Shown here piece by piece: positions 22,716-32,456 of a stretch of 40,828 bases of DNA (position 1 is its first letter; each line of letters begins with the position of its first letter). The DNA comes from Anaerotalea alkaliphila. Lineage in GTDB: Bacteria > Bacillota > Clostridia > Lachnospirales > Vallitaleaceae. The position numbers were made by a program, and so were the translations under genes. The DNA is taken from NCBI RefSeq assembly GCF_010179735.1, contig NZ_JAAEEH010000027.1, forward strand, positions 1 to 40,828, read 5' to 3'. Under the pieces are notes generated by a model. That model was given only the letters and a program-made list of their open reading frames with translations, did not search any database and was not told the DNA's origin.

Positions 22716-23432
22716 TTATAATGGTTTTTTAGAGGGCTTTCCGGATTTTCTCGGATACTTGTCCGGAGTCGGCCCGGTCTTTTCATACTCCACAAACGTG
22801 CGCAAGATTTCCGTTTCAGGTATCCGCTCTTCGTGGACCGCCTTGAGCCTGGCTCCCAGCAAGCTTGCGGCATTCTCCGCCATTTCCACTTCTTTGCGGA
22901 CATCCTTGGATTTGTATGCCACAAAAGATCCACCGATTTTAACGAAGGGGACGCAATATTCCACCAACACAGGCAGTTCGCTGACTGCGCGGGATACGCA
23001 AAGGTCGAAGCGTTCCCTGTAAAGGGTGTCGTGTCCCAGATCCTCCGCCCTTCCGTGGATGCAGACGACCCCTTCCAATCCCAGGGAATCGCATGCCATG
23101 GCCAGATACTGGACCCTCTTGTTCAATGCGTCCACCAGGACCACCTGCAAGGAAGGAAACAGGATCTTCAAGGGAATCCCCGGAAACCCCGCTCCGGTCC
23201 CCAAATCCAAAAGGCTTTCCACCCCGTTCATATCCAGACATCCGGCCAGGAGGCTGCTGTCGATGAAATGCTTCAGAAAAAATTCATCCTCCTCCACAAT
23301 GGCCGTAAGGTTCATTCTCTCGTTCCATTCCAGTGTAAGGGAGTAGAACTGCAGCAATTGCTCCGCCTGCCTGTCTGTCAGTTCAATATTTATATTATTG
23401 TAATATTTTTTTAACTTTCTTATTTTTTCCAT
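22716..23432 (-). CDS. rsmG: 16S rRNA (guanine-N7) methyltransferase RsmG
   Basis: Methylates N7 of G527 in 16S rRNA; loss gives low-level streptomycin resistance in other bacteria. 238 residues with SAM-binding [15 protein letters not shown] (GTGAGFPG at 78-85), [12 protein letters not shown] and [15 protein letters not shown] basic tail ([14 protein letters not shown]) is typical. Its start overlaps the end of mnmG by 13 bases, and GGGAGA lies just upstream. The mnmE-mnmG-rsmG order near the origin is the common Firmicutes arrangement. Confidence 0.95.
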   Translation of the reverse strand: MEKIRKLKKYYNNINIELTDRQAEQLLQFYSLTLEWNERMNLTAIVEEDEFFLKHFIDSSLLAGCLDMNGVESLLDLGTGAGFPGIPLKILFPSLQVVLVDALNKRVQYLAMACDSLGLEGVVCIHGRAEDLGHDTLYRERFDLCVSRAVSELPVLVEYCVPFVKIGGSFVAYKSKDVRKEVEMAENAASLLGARLKAVHEERIPETEILRTFVEYEKTGPTPDKYPRKSGKPSKKPL

Positions 23433-25318
23433 ACTTCTCCCGTCCTTTTATGCTGTTCCAGATAGACCAGAAGGACAGAAATGTCCGCCGGCGATACGCC
23501 GGAAATCCGGGATGCCTGTCCGATGGAGACCGGCCTTATTTTCTCCAGCTTTTGCACCGCCTCGATCCGCAAGCTTTTGATCTTTTCGTATTCCAGATCT
23601 TCCGGCAGCAGCCTTTTTTCCAATTTCCTGTATTGCGCAACCTGGTTTTGCTGACGGTCGATGTAGCCGGAGAATTTGACTTGGATTTCCACCTGCTCCA
23701 CAACATCTTCCCCCAGTGGGGCCCTTTCCCCATCGATGGGGGCAAGCTTCCCATAATCCAACTCCGGCCGTTTCAGAAGCTCCTCTAGGGAGATGCCGGA
23801 ACGCAAGGGGGTGCTTCCATGTGCGGCCAAAAGCTCCTGCACCTGGTCTGATGGTCCCACCATGGTCTTCCTCAACCGCCTAATTTCCGCCCCAATCTGC
23901 TCCATCTTCCTTTGGAGACCCGCATACCGCTCCTTCGACACCAGACCCGCTTCGTAGGCTTTGGGCGTCAGCCGGATGTCCGCATTGTCCTGACGCAGCA
24001 AAAGCCTGTATTCCGCTCTGGAAGTCATCATCCGGTAGGGTTCGTTGGTCCCCTTGGTCACCAGGTCGTCGATGAGGACCCCCACGTATCCTTCCGAGCG
24101 GTCCACCAGAAGCGGCGGACGGCCCAAGACCTTCAGCCCCGCGTTGGCGCCGGCAACCAACCCTTGGGCCGCCGCCTCCTCATAGCCGGAACTGCCATTG
24201 AACTGGCCCGCACTGAACAGTCCGGAGATTTCCTTGAACTCCAAGGTGTGCTTGAGCTGCAGGGGATTGATGCAGTCATATTCGATGGCATACCCGTTCC
24301 GCATGATCTGCACCTGTTCCATCCCAGGGAGGGTCCGCAGCATGGCGATCTGCACATCCTCCGGCAGGGAGCTGGACATCCCCTGGACATAAAGCTCGTT
24401 GGTGTCTTCCCCTTCCGGCTCCAGGAAAACCTGGTGCCTTTCCTTATCATGGAACCGGACCACCTTGTCCTCAATGGACGGACAATAACGGGGACCTGTC
24501 CCCTCTATGACGCCACTGTACAAAGGCGAACGGTCCAGATTCTCCCGGATCACCCTGTGGGTTTGGGCATTGGTGTAGGTCAGCCAACAGGAAATCTGTT
24601 CCCTCCGGATGTCTTCCGGTCGGTTCAGGAAGGAGAAGGGTACCACCTTCTCATCCCCCCTCTGCTCCTCCATGCGGGTAAAGTCCACAGACCTTCTGTC
24701 CACACGGGCCGGGGTCCCGGTCTTGAACCGGAACAGCTCGATTCCCGCTCCCAGAAGGGATCCAGTCAGATGCTTGGCCGCCTGGAGGCCGTTGGGTCCC
24801 GATTCGACGCTCACATCCCCGAAAATGCACTTCGCCTTCAGATAGGTTCCTGTAGCAACCACCACCGCTTTGGCTCCGTAAAAAGCCCCGGAAGCCGTCC
24901 CAACGCCCAGGACCTTTCCGTCCTGCTGTACGATTTCCGTCACTTCCGCTTGGCGCAGCCGAAGATGGGGCGTGTTCTCCATCACCTTCCGCATCTCCAG
25001 GGAGTACCTGTATTTGTCCGCCTGTGCCCGCAAGGAATGGACCGCAGGTCCCTTCCCCTTGTTCAGCATTCTGGTCTGGATATAGGTTTTGTCGATATTC
25101 TTCCCCATTTCTCCACCCAAGGCATCGATTTCCCTGACCAGATGTCCTTTGGAGGTTCCTCCAATGTTCGGGTTGCACGGCATCATCGCGATGCTGTCCA
25201 AACTGATGGCGAACACCAGGGTCTCCAGTCCCAGCCGGGCGCTCGCCAATGCAGCCTCGCAACCCGCATGTCCCGCCCCGACAACCACCACATCATAATT
25301 GCCTTCTAGATACTGCAT
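23420..25318 (-). CDS. mnmG: tRNA uridine-34 carboxymethylaminomethyl enzyme MnmG (GidA)
   Basis: FAD-dependent partner of MnmE in making the cmnm5U34 modification of tRNA. 632 residues, the standard length. N-terminal dinucleotide motif [21 protein letters not shown], then [36 protein letters not shown], and a C-terminal helical domain ending with [20 protein letters not shown] lies 5 bases before the ATG. It follows mnmE by 22 bp. Confidence 0.97.
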   Translation of the reverse strand: MQYLEGNYDVVVVGAGHAGCEAALASARLGLETLVFAISLDSIAMMPCNPNIGGTSKGHLVREIDALGGEMGKNIDKTYIQTRMLNKGKGPAVHSLRAQADKYRYSLEMRKVMENTPHLRLRQAEVTEIVQQDGKVLGVGTASGAFYGAKAVVVATGTYLKAKCIFGDVSVESGPNGLQAAKHLTGSLLGAGIELFRFKTGTPARVDRRSVDFTRMEEQRGDEKVVPFSFLNRPEDIRREQISCWLTYTNAQTHRVIRENLDRSPLYSGVIEGTGPRYCPSIEDKVVRFHDKERHQVFLEPEGEDTNELYVQGMSSSLPEDVQIAMLRTLPGMEQVQIMRNGYAIEYDCINPLQLKHTLEFKEISGLFSAGQFNGSSGYEEAAAQGLVAGANAGLKVLGRPPLLVDRSEGYVGVLIDDLVTKGTNEPYRMMTSRAEYRLLLRQDNADIRLTPKAYEAGLVSKERYAGLQRKMEQIGAEIRRLRKTMVGPSDQVQELLAAHGSTPLRSGISLEELLKRPELDYGKLAPIDGERAPLGEDVVEQVEIQVKFSGYIDRQQNQVAQYRKLEKRLLPEDLEYEKIKSLRIEAVQKLEKIRPVSIGQASRISGVSPADISVLLVYLEQHKRTGEVWKK

Positions 25319-25340
25319 TTGTTCTCCATTCCTTTGGTCG

Positions 25341-26729
25341 TCATTTTCCCAGACAGAACTGGCTGAAGATCTGCCCCATCAAATCCTCCTTGATGGATTC
25401 TCCGGTGATTTCACCGATCCTCTCGTAGGCATTCTTCAAGTCGATGGACCAACAGTCTTCCGGCATCCCTGCCCGGATGGCCTCCATGACATGGTCCAGA
25501 CTCCCCACCGCCTGAACGACGGCATTCTTGTGCCTCACATTGCTGAGCAGGACTTCCTGCTCTTCCGTATTCTCGATTTCCCCATGGAAAAACATCTCCT
25601 TGATATGGTGCTCCAGGAGTCCGATCCCCTCCCTGTTCTTGGCCGACACAGGGACCACGGGATGGTCCGTCAAAAGCTCCCTTAGCTCTTTTTGGGATGC
25701 CTTCACTTCCAAATCCATCTTGTTCAACAGGACGATGACCTTCTTGTCCTTGATCCTTTCCACGATTGCCCTATCCCCCTCTTCCAGAGGACGGGAACCG
25801 TCCACCATGAACAATACCAAGTCCGCCTTCTGCAGGGCCCCCAGGGAACGTTCTATGCCGATGCGCTCCACATGGTCCTCGGTGTCCCGGATGCCGGCCG
25901 TGTCCACCAGCCGCAAGGGGATCCCTTGTATGTTCACCACCTCTTCCAGCGTGTCCCTGGTGGTTCCTGGAATCTCTGTGACGATAGCCCGCTGTTCCTG
26001 CAAAAGCGCATTCAACAGGGAGGATTTTCCCACGTTCGGTTTCCCCACAATGGCCGTGTTTATGCCTTCCTTCAGCATCCTTCCCTGGTCGAAGGTCTCC
26101 ACCAGCGCCTGCATGTCCCCCTTCAGCGCCTCCAGCCGGTCCATGACCGTCTCCACCGCCAGTTCCTCGATGTCGTATTCCGGATAGTCGATGGAAGCCT
26201 CGATGTGGGCAATCAGGGACAGTAGGATATCCTTGAAGCGGGCCGTCTTTTCCCCCAAACGCCCTTCCAACTGCCGGACGGACAACTGCAGCGCCCGTTC
26301 CGTTTTTGCGTTGATAACGTCCATGATGGCCTCCGCCTGGGAGAGTTCGATCCTGCCGTTCAAAAATGCCCTTTTCGTGAATTCCCCAGGTTCCGCCAAC
26401 CTTGCCCCCTGCCCCAGCACCAGTTCCAAAACCTTCCTGAGGACCAGAATGCCCCCATGACTGTTGATTTCCACCACATTTTCCGCTGTGAAACTGTTGG
26501 GGCCTTTCATCACCGAGACAAGAACCTCGTCTATGATCCTTCCGCTCATGGGATCCACCACATGCCCGTACTGCAGCGTATGGCTCCCCGCCGCAGACAA
26601 GGGTTTCTTCCCCTTGGGCCTGAAAATTCCGGATACCAATGGGATGGAATCCTCCCCGCTCACACGCACGATTCCGATTCCAGCAGGCGCCATGGCCGTG
26701 GAGATTGCCGCGATTGTATCGTATAGCAT
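25341..26729 (-). CDS. mnmE: tRNA modification GTPase MnmE (TrmE)
   Basis: 462 residues: N-terminal folate-binding domain ([22 protein letters not shown]), central helical domain, inserted G domain with P-loop GKPNVGKSS (229-237), TTRD switch, DTAGIRDT and NKMD, and the C-terminal catalytic Cys motif, here CLGK rather than the common CIGK. It acts with MnmG on the wobble uridine. AAGGAG lies 6 bases upstream of the ATG. A weak hairpin lies between jag and mnmE and may attenuate transcription. Confidence 0.97.
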   Translation of the reverse strand: MLYDTIAAISTAMAPAGIGIVRVSGEDSIPLVSGIFRPKGKKPLSAAGSHTLQYGHVVDPMSGRIIDEVLVSVMKGPNSFTAENVVEINSHGGILVLRKVLELVLGQGARLAEPGEFTKRAFLNGRIELSQAEAIMDVINAKTERALQLSVRQLEGRLGEKTARFKDILLSLIAHIEASIDYPEYDIEELAVETVMDRLEALKGDMQALVETFDQGRMLKEGINTAIVGKPNVGKSSLLNALLQEQRAIVTEIPGTTRDTLEEVVNIQGIPLRLVDTAGIRDTEDHVERIGIERSLGALQKADLVLFMVDGSRPLEEGDRAIVERIKDKKVIVLLNKMDLEVKASQKELRELLTDHPVVPVSAKNREGIGLLEHHIKEMFFHGEIENTEEQEVLLSNVRHKNAVVQAVGSLDHVMEAIRAGMPEDCWSIDLKNAYERIGEITGESIKEDLMGQIFSQFCLGK

Positions 26730-26748
26730 TGCCTACTCCTTTATCCAG

Positions 26749-26779
26749 AAAGAGCCAGAGGAATGATCCCTGGCTCTTT
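26749..26779 (-). terminator. Weak terminator or attenuator between jag and mnmE
   Basis: A 10-bp stem AAAGAGCCAG/CTGGCTCTTT with an 11-base loop that can add two G-C pairs. On the minus strand only three T's follow, so it is probably a partial terminator. Confidence 0.45.
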
Positions 26780-26787
26780 TGAGACTC

Positions 26788-27414
26788 TTATTTTTTTGCC
26801 GGTGTGATGACCACTTTTCTGAAGGGCTCATCTCCCTCGCTATGGGTTTCCACGAACTTGTTGCCCTGCAAGGTGGAATGGATGATCCTTCTCTCATATG
26901 GATTCATCGGTTCCAACACAAAGCGCTTCCCTGTCTTCTTGACCTTGTTGGCCAGGTTCACGGCAAGGCTTTCCAGGGTCTTCCTCCGCCTGTCCCGGTA
27001 ATCTTCCGTATCCATTTTCACCCGGATGTACTGGTCCGCTTCCTTGTTGACCACCAGGCTTACCAGGTACTGGAGGGAATCCAAAGTCTGTCCCCTTTTG
27101 CCGATCAGCACACCCATGTTGGCTCCGCTGATCTCTATATTCATATTGCTTTTGTCATCCATGGTGACCTTCAGGTCGGAATCCAAACCCATCTGGAGGA
27201 AAACGTCCTGTAGGAATTTTTCAGCCACCTCTTCGATGGACATCTTCTTGATGACCTTCACCGTAGCCGGTTTGGCTCCAAACAACCCGAAGAGACCGGG
27301 GGTCCCTTTGTCCACTATTTCCACTTTCACCTGATCGCTGGACGCCCCCAATTCAATGAGAGCTTCTGTCACTGCTTCATCCACCGTCTTTGCTGTCTTT
27401 TCAACAAATTTCAT
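26788..27414 (-). CDS. jag: RNA-binding protein Jag (KhpB/EloR)
   Basis: 208 residues: N-terminal Jag_N domain (EKTAKTVDEAVTEALIELG, GLFGLFGAKPA), KH domain (about 80-150 with GVLIGKRGQTLDSLQYLV) and a C-terminal R3H domain (MNPYERRIIHSTLQ). In other Firmicutes it pairs with KhpA and affects cell elongation and division. GAGGGGG lies 9 bases before the ATG. It is encoded just after yidC, as usual (the spoIIIJ-jag pair of Bacillus). Confidence 0.95.
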   Translation of the reverse strand: MKFVEKTAKTVDEAVTEALIELGASSDQVKVEIVDKGTPGLFGLFGAKPATVKVIKKMSIEEVAEKFLQDVFLQMGLDSDLKVTMDDKSNMNIEISGANMGVLIGKRGQTLDSLQYLVSLVVNKEADQYIRVKMDTEDYRDRRRKTLESLAVNLANKVKKTGKRFVLEPMNPYERRIIHSTLQGNKFVETHSEGDEPFRKVVITPAKK

Positions 27415-27431
27415 TGAAATCGGCCCCCTCT

Positions 27432-28385
27432 CTATTTCTTGTTCTCATGCAGGTGCTTGTTTATCACCAATTGTTGTCCCAATTGGAAAACACTGCTCAC
27501 AAGCCAGTACAGACCAAGTCCCGCAGGCATCTGGGTCACGAAGAATCCGGTGACCAGCGGCATGGTGTACGTCATCGTCTTCATGGTGTTGGCTTGGGCA
27601 GGATCCGTACTGGAGGTCATGGATGTCTTGGAAACCAGGAACTGCACCAGGACGTTCAGGACAGGCAGCAGGATGCCGATGCCTAGAAGGCTGGGGCTCT
27701 CCGCCAGGTTGATGCCGAACATGTAGTGGATCTTGTCCAACTTGTCCACCAGAGGCTGCACCGCGGTGCTGATGGTGGCGAACTGTTCATGGAGCATGGC
27801 CCAATCGCCGGAAGAGAACATCCCCAACAGGTCGATGACCTTGTTTTCCAGCATCGGGTCGAAATCCTTCACCTTTTTCGTCTCGTTGATTCCAACCAGT
27901 ACGCTTTCAAATCCGGGAACGGACATGACTTGGGTGGCGATGCCGGCATAGATTCCTTTGATGTTGGTGATATAGGCGGGCACATTCCGCAACACCTCGA
28001 AGAGGGCGATGATGATGGGCATCTGGATCAGGAGCGGCAGGCATCCTCCAAAGGGGTTCACCTTGTGCTCCTGGTACAGCTTGCTCAGTTCCATCTGCAT
28101 CTTCTGCTGGGACTCGGGATCCTTCTTTGCCTTGTACTTGTCCTGGATTTTCTTTATCTCAGGCTGGATCACCTGCATTTCCTTCATGGACTTCTGTTGT
28201 TTGAAAGCCACGGGCAGCATCAGCACCCTGGAAAAAATAGTGAAGACCACGATGGTCAACGCCAAGGATTGGATCCCCAAACCCTGTTCGAACAAATTGT
28301 AGATGCCATTCATGATCATGCCGAACAATTGGGATATCTGTCCAAGAATGGGGGTGGTACTCTGTGTCAAAACAAAAAAAGACAT
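27432..28385 (-). CDS. yidC: Membrane protein insertase YidC (SpoIIIJ type)
   Basis: 317 residues with five membrane segments. The conserved positive Arg53 in VVFTIFSRVLMLP sits in the hydrophilic groove, followed by a cytoplasmic helical hairpin (KEMQVIQPEIKKIQDKYK...) and NPFGGCLPLLIQMPIIIALFEVLR. No lipobox is visible at the N-terminus. It inserts membrane proteins alone or with SecYEG. The ATG has GAAGGAGG 9 bases upstream; a TTG one codon before is unlikely to be used. Confidence 0.95.
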   Translation of the reverse strand: MSFFVLTQSTTPILGQISQLFGMIMNGIYNLFEQGLGIQSLALTIVVFTIFSRVLMLPVAFKQQKSMKEMQVIQPEIKKIQDKYKAKKDPESQQKMQMELSKLYQEHKVNPFGGCLPLLIQMPIIIALFEVLRNVPAYITNIKGIYAGIATQVMSVPGFESVLVGINETKKVKDFDPMLENKVIDLLGMFSSGDWAMLHEQFATISTAVQPLVDKLDKIHYMFGINLAESPSLLGIGILLPVLNVLVQFLVSKTSMTSSTDPAQANTMKTMTYTMPLVTGFFVTQMPAGLGLYWLVSSVFQLGQQLVINKHLHENKK

Positions 28386-28406
28386 CAAATGCTTCCTCCT
28401 TCAACT

Positions 28407-28619
28407 TTATGGTACAGGGTCATAGCCTCCGCGATGGAATGGATGACACCGCAAAATCCTCTTCATGCTCAAAAAAAATCCCTTGAAAAAACCATATTTC
28501 GAAAACGCCTCATAGGCATAGCTGGAACATGTCGGCATGTAGATGCAGGACGGCCTCTTCAATGGGGATATGTATTTTCTATACAAGGAAATCAGCAGCA
28601 ATGCAATTTTCGTTCCCAT
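28407..28619 (-). CDS. yidD: Membrane protein insertion efficiency factor YidD
   Basis: 70 residues with the whole family signature: [33 protein letters not shown] and [14 protein letters not shown]. It is a small membrane-associated protein thought to help YidC-dependent insertion, always beside rnpA and yidC. GGAAG lies 7 bases before the chosen ATG; longer in-frame starts at 28646 and 28679 would add non-conserved residues. Confidence 0.92.
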   Translation of the reverse strand: MGTKIALLLISLYRKYISPLKRPSCIYMPTCSSYAYEAFSKYGFFKGFFLSMKRILRCHPFHRGGYDPVP

Positions 28620-28679
28620 TCGTTCACTTCCAATCCTTCCCACCATAAACCTTTTTCCATTATATATCACATCGCACAT

Positions 28680-29036
28680 TTAATAAAGCAGTTTTTCCTC
28701 TCTTTTCCAGAGCTTGTGCCTGCCCGCAAGATGCAGGAAAGCACTTTCCAATTCCCCCAAACTCTTGCCTGCAGCAGTTTCCCGAAGCACCACAACCAGG
28801 TCCCATCCTGGCAGGAGGGCGTTTTCGTGCTTCCTGTAGACTTCCCTCACAAGCCGCGTCAACCTGTGCCTGACAACGCTGTTGCCCACTTTCCTGCTGA
28901 CGGAAATCCCGATCCTGGAATGGTCCAGTCCATTCGGGCCCACATACATGACCAGCGTCTTGTTCCCGTGGGACTTCTTCAACTGGTAGATGGCCCTGAA
29001 ATCCTTGTTCTTCTTGATGGAATTGAAATTCTTCAC
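28680..29036 (-). CDS. rnpA: Ribonuclease P protein component
   Basis: 118 residues, basic, with the RnpA core: KKNKDFRAIYQLKKS, RIGISVSRKVGNSVVRHRLTRLVREVYR (RNR-like motif) and the WDLVVVLRETAA strand. It binds the RNase P RNA and helps recognise the pre-tRNA 5' leader. The likely start is GTG 12 bases after AAAGGA; no ATG is available at the right place. It is separated from rpmH by a hairpin with a long T-run. Confidence 0.94.
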   Translation of the reverse strand: MKNFNSIKKNKDFRAIYQLKKSHGNKTLVMYVGPNGLDHSRIGISVSRKVGNSVVRHRLTRLVREVYRKHENALLPGWDLVVVLRETAAGKSLGELESAFLHLAGRHKLWKREEKLLY

Positions 29037-29064
29037 AGCGGTTTGAATTCCTTTCCTGATTACT

Positions 29065-29093
29065 AAAAAAAAAGGCCACACTATGCGGCCTTT
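29065..29093 (-). terminator. Terminator between rpmH and rnpA
   Basis: On the minus strand AAAGGCC, a 9-base loop, GGCCTTT and a run of nine T's: a standard intrinsic terminator. The rpmH stop codon lies inside the stem. It should cut off most transcripts after rpmH, lowering rnpA expression relative to the ribosomal protein. Confidence 0.75.
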
Positions 29094-29226
29094 ATGCTGA
29101 CAATTTCTTTCTTCCTTTAGCTCTTCTCAAAGACAAAACTTTTCTACCGCTGACGCTGCTCATTCTTTTTCTGAAACCGTGTTCTCTGCTTCTCTGTCTT
29201 TTCTTGGGCTGGTAAGTTCTTTTCAT
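29092..29226 (-). CDS. rpmH: Ribosomal protein bL34
   Basis: 44 residues, extremely basic, reading [18 protein letters not shown] and continuing with RKRMS...GRKVL; the family is usually 44-47 residues. AGGAGGTG sits 6 bases before the ATG. A strong promoter lies about 75 bp upstream. It stands at the left edge of the origin region, divergent from dnaA, as in most bacteria. Confidence 0.97.
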   Translation of the reverse strand: MKRTYQPKKRQRSREHGFRKRMSSVSGRKVLSLRRAKGRKKLSA

Positions 29227-29297
29227 GTCGTACACCTCCTTTTTTTGACTCTATCCTCGAAGCGCAAATTTGCATAACTTAAAAAAGCACTATTCCA

Positions 29298-29326
29298 ATT
29301 ATAGTAAACAAGGGGCTTTTCGTCAA
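29298..29326 (-). promoter_or_regulatory. rpmH promoter
   Basis: On the minus strand: TTGACG (29321-29326), 17-bp spacer, TATAAT (29298-29303). Near-consensus, driving rpmH and, past the terminator, rnpA-yidD-yidC-jag. Confidence 0.8.
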
Positions 29327-29346
29327 GAATTTTTTTTTATTTCTGC

Positions 29347-29601
29347 TTGTCCACAGAAAAGCTCCCATTTATACCCATGCCTGTGGACAAGATGTGTAGA
29401 TTTTCTTATCAACAGCCGGCCTCCCGCTTGTGGATAAGCCCGGTTTTTCTTGGGAAAATCTGTGAAAAAGAATCACCGGTTTTTCTGGTTTTGTTTTTCC
29501 TTTTGCAGTTTCTAATTTTGTTCATTTCTTTTGCAAACAGACTGTGGACAAGTTCTTCCGCCCTGGGTTATCCACAGTATCAACAGCTTGTCTTTGGATA
29601 A
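29347..29601. other. oriC: oriC, left DnaA-box cluster (rpmH-dnaA)
   Basis: Between the divergent rpmH and dnaA promoters are perfect or one-mismatch DnaA boxes: TTGTCCACA 29347-29355, TGTGGACAA 29382-29390, TGTGGATAA 29429-29437, TGTGGACAA 29543-29551 and TTATCCACA 29568-29576. Weaker ones are TTATCAACA 29406-29414 and TTTGGATAA 29593-29601. No open reading frame of note is present. The cluster probably both represses dnaA and forms one half of a bipartite origin, as in Bacillus. Confidence 0.9.
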
Positions 29602-29640
29602 TTGTACACATTTCACGGCCTTTTCCCCATAATTTTCCCG

Positions 29641-29669
29641 TTGAAAAGGGCCCTTGGTTGGCGTATTAT
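29641..29669 (+). promoter_or_regulatory. dnaA promoter
   Basis: TTGAAA (29641-29646), 17-bp spacer, TATTAT (29664-29669), about 32 bp before the start codon and next to the left DnaA-box cluster, allowing autoregulation by DnaA. Confidence 0.7.
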
Positions 29670-29701
29670 AGAGTTCAGCATTTATTAAAGGGGGTATTGC
29701 C

Positions 29702-31075
29702 TTGCATCATGCAGTCATCGACAAGTGGAACCAAGTCCTGGACTTGCTGCAACACGAGTCGGATATCAACAAAATCACGTATAAGGCGTTTCTGGAAAAA
29801 TTGGTTCCCATCAAGGTTGTGGATGATGTGGTTGTGATCAAAGCCGATGACGAAGTCAGCATTTCCATCATACAAAAGAAATATCTGAAGACCATCATGG
29901 TGGCCATCCATGAGATCATTGGCGAAACGTTGGAAATCAAGTTCGTCCTTGAGGATGAACCCGATGAAGAAACGGGACAAAGGCAATCGGACAAAGGTAA
30001 GAAAAAGGGCAAAGCCACCCCAGTGGACGGGGTCAATGAAGAAAACAACCTGAATGCCCGCTATACCTTCGACAAGTTCGTCGTGGGCAACAACAACAAA
30101 TTCGCCAACGCCGCAGCGTTGGCGGTTGCGGAAGCGCCCGCCGAGGCATACAACCCCCTGTTCATCTATGGAGGCGTAGGTTTGGGAAAAACCCACCTGA
30201 TGCATTCCATCGCACACTTCATATTAAATGAAAACAACGACATGAAGGTCCTCTACGTGTCCTCGGAGAAGTTCACCAATGAACTGATCAATTCCATCCG
30301 CTCGGACAAGAACGAGGAATTCCGTCAGAAATACAGGAACATCGACGTCCTCCTGGTGGATGACATCCAGTTCATCGCAGGAAAGGAACGGACACAGGAG
30401 GAATTCTTCCATACCTTCAACACTCTATATGAAGCAAAGAAGCAGATCATCATCTCCTCCGACCGGCCGCCCAAGGAAATCGAAACCTTGGAGGAGCGTC
30501 TGCGCTCCCGTTTCGAATGGGGACTCATCGCCGACATCCAGGCACCGGATTTCGAAACCAGGATGGCGATCCTCAAGAACAAAGCGGAAATCGAAAACCT
30601 GCAATTCCCCGACGACGTGCTGCAATATGTGGCCAGCAACATCAAGAGCAACATCCGGGAATTGGAAGGGGCCGTCAACAAAATCGTCGCCTATTCAAAA
30701 TTGATCCATTTGGGCTATGACATGATCACCAGGGAAATAGCGGAAGTCGCGTTGAAAGACCTTATTTCCCCCCAGGATACGGACAAGATCACTCCGGAAC
30801 TGATTCTGGACATGGTTGCGGAACATTTCGGCATCAGTTTTGCGGACATCACTTCCAAGAAGAGGCCTAGGGAAATCTCCAATCCCAGACAGATCGCCAT
30901 GTATCTGTGCCGGAAGCTCACCGACGCATCCCTTCCAAAAATAGGGGAACTCATCGGCAAAAGGGACCATACCACCATCCTGCACGGCTATGAAAAGATC
31001 AATGCCGACTTGAAGGTGGATGCTTCCCTCCGGAACACCATCGACATCCTTACGAAAAAGATCACAGGCAAGTAG
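29702..31075 (+). CDS. dnaA: Chromosomal replication initiator DnaA
   Basis: 457 residues in the four-domain order: domain I (1-82), an acidic/basic linker (83-117), AAA+ domain III (118-335) with Walker A GGVGLGKTH (157-165), Walker B LLVDDIQF (Asp220-Asp221) and an arginine-finger region RLRSRFEWGL, and domain IV with the DNA-binding signature KIGELIGKRDHTTILHG. The start is TTG, six bases after GGGGGT; no in-frame ATG fits. DnaA boxes lie on both sides of the gene. Confidence 0.97.
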   Translation: MHHAVIDKWNQVLDLLQHESDINKITYKAFLEKLVPIKVVDDVVVIKADDEVSISIIQKKYLKTIMVAIHEIIGETLEIKFVLEDEPDEETGQRQSDKGKKKGKATPVDGVNEENNLNARYTFDKFVVGNNNKFANAAALAVAEAPAEAYNPLFIYGGVGLGKTHLMHSIAHFILNENNDMKVLYVSSEKFTNELINSIRSDKNEEFRQKYRNIDVLLVDDIQFIAGKERTQEEFFHTFNTLYEAKKQIIISSDRPPKEIETLEERLRSRFEWGLIADIQAPDFETRMAILKNKAEIENLQFPDDVLQYVASNIKSNIRELEGAVNKIVAYSKLIHLGYDMITREIAEVALKDLISPQDTDKITPELILDMVAEHFGISFADITSKKRPREISNPRQIAMYLCRKLTDASLPKIGELIGKRDHTTILHGYEKINADLKVDASLRNTIDILTKKITGK

Positions 31076-31230
31076 CGTACAACCCTGGGAACACCTTGTG
31101 AACCGCATGTGGATTTCTTTTCCGGAAGCACTCGGCCGGAATCGGATGTGCACGAAAAAGAACAACCCAAGGACTCCTCAACAGGTTTGTCAAGATGCCC
31201 CAGCCCTTGGATCCACTGCCCCCAGAACAC

Positions 31231-31297
31231 TTATCCACAAATCCACATCCCTTATTACTACCTCTCCTGGAAAAATCTTTAAATAATCTTATTTTTG
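31231..31297. other. oriC: oriC, right half: DnaA boxes and unwinding element (dnaA-dnaN)
   Basis: A perfect box TTATCCACA (31231-31239) is followed directly by a second, AAATCCACA (31239-31247), a short spacer, then TTATTACTA (31252-31260) and an A/T-rich stretch (31270-31297). This matches the Bacillus subtilis basal unwinding system in order and spacing: paired boxes, DnaA-trios, unwinding region. It is therefore the likely site of strand opening. The rest of the dnaA-dnaN gap has one weak box (TGTGGATTT, 31108-31116). Confidence 0.82.
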
Positions 31298-31320
31298 GCT
31301 CGAAAGGAGTTATGCACACT

Positions 31321-32433
31321 ATGAAAATAATCTGTTCCCAAGAACAACTGCAACTAGCCGTCAATACGGTATTGAAGGCGGTTTCCTCCAGAACCACCAT
31401 GTCCATCCTCCAATGCATCCTTCTGGAAGCAGGAGACGGTTTGTGCAAATTGGTGGGCAACGACCTTGAACTCGGCATCGAAAGCATGCTGGATGCGCAG
31501 ATCCTGGAAAAGGGCGCCATCGCCATCGATGCGAAAATGTTCGCCGAAATCGTTCGAAAACTTCCCAACCAGGATGTGACCCTTTCCATGTCCAATAGGG
31601 ATGAAAACCATATACTTACCATCACCTGCGGAAAGTCCGAATTCAACATTCCTGGACAACCTGCGGAAGAGTTCGTGCCTTTGCCTGCCATTGTCAGGAA
31701 CCAGCCTCTCCGGATCCCCCAGGGGGAGTTGAAGGAGATGATCCGTCAGACCATTTTTTCCATAGCCATCGAGGAAACCAGGCCCGCCCTCACAGGGGAA
31801 CTGCTGGAAGTGAAGCAGGGGAATTTCCATCTGGTGTCCATCGACGGTTACAGGGCCTCTTTCCGCAAGCTCCCCATGTCCAGGGAATTCGAGGAGACCA
31901 GCTGCATCATTCCGGGCAAGACCCTGAATGAAATCAAGAACATCCTGTCCAACGAGGAGGATGACATGGTTGCCCTGTACTTCACAGGCAAGCATGTGGT
32001 TTTCGAGCTGAACGGCAGCGTGGTCGTATCCAGGCTGCTCCAAGGGGAATTCCCCAAGTACGAGAACATCTTCACGTCGGATTACAGCACCAAAATCCAT
32101 GTGAACCGGAAGGAGCTTCTGATGGGGATTGAAAGGGCCGCACTGGTTGCAAGGGAAAGCAAGAAGAATCCCATCAAGGTGAGCATCCAGGATACAGGCA
32201 TGGTCATCTCGTCCAACACGGAATTGGGGAACGCCCATGAGGAAATCGACATCCAGCTGGAAGGGAATCCTTTGGAAATCGCCTTCAACCCCAAATACAT
32301 GATCGACGCCTTGAAGGTCATGGAGGACGAGTCCATCGTGCTCCAGTTCAACGGTTCGGTCAATCCCTGCATCATCCACCAGGAAGAAGGCGATTTGTGC
32401 AAGTACCTCATTTTGCCGATCCGCCTGAATTGA
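31321..32433 (+). CDS. dnaN: DNA polymerase III beta sliding clamp
   Basis: 370 residues forming three clamp domains. Typical segments are TVLKAVSSRTTMSILQCILLEA, EFNIPGQPAEEFVPLPAI, GYRASFRKLPM and the C-terminal CKYLILPIRL ending. It tethers polymerase to DNA. The ATG at 31321 (MKIICSQEQ) fits the family start and lies 11 bases after AAGGAG; an ATG at 31312 is only 2 bases from it. Transcription may come from the dnaA promoter or from the intergenic region. Confidence 0.96.
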   Translation: MKIICSQEQLQLAVNTVLKAVSSRTTMSILQCILLEAGDGLCKLVGNDLELGIESMLDAQILEKGAIAIDAKMFAEIVRKLPNQDVTLSMSNRDENHILTITCGKSEFNIPGQPAEEFVPLPAIVRNQPLRIPQGELKEMIRQTIFSIAIEETRPALTGELLEVKQGNFHLVSIDGYRASFRKLPMSREFEETSCIIPGKTLNEIKNILSNEEDDMVALYFTGKHVVFELNGSVVVSRLLQGEFPKYENIFTSDYSTKIHVNRKELLMGIERAALVARESKKNPIKVSIQDTGMVISSNTELGNAHEEIDIQLEGNPLEIAFNPKYMIDALKVMEDESIVLQFNGSVNPCIIHQEEGDLCKYLILPIRLN

Positions 32434-32456
32434 ACTTACAGAAAGCAGGTAATCCT

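Noticed and set aside
23912-25309. Open frame of 465 codons on the plus strand
   Set aside because: Antisense to mnmG, whose frame has all its motifs. No start signal or recognisable domain.
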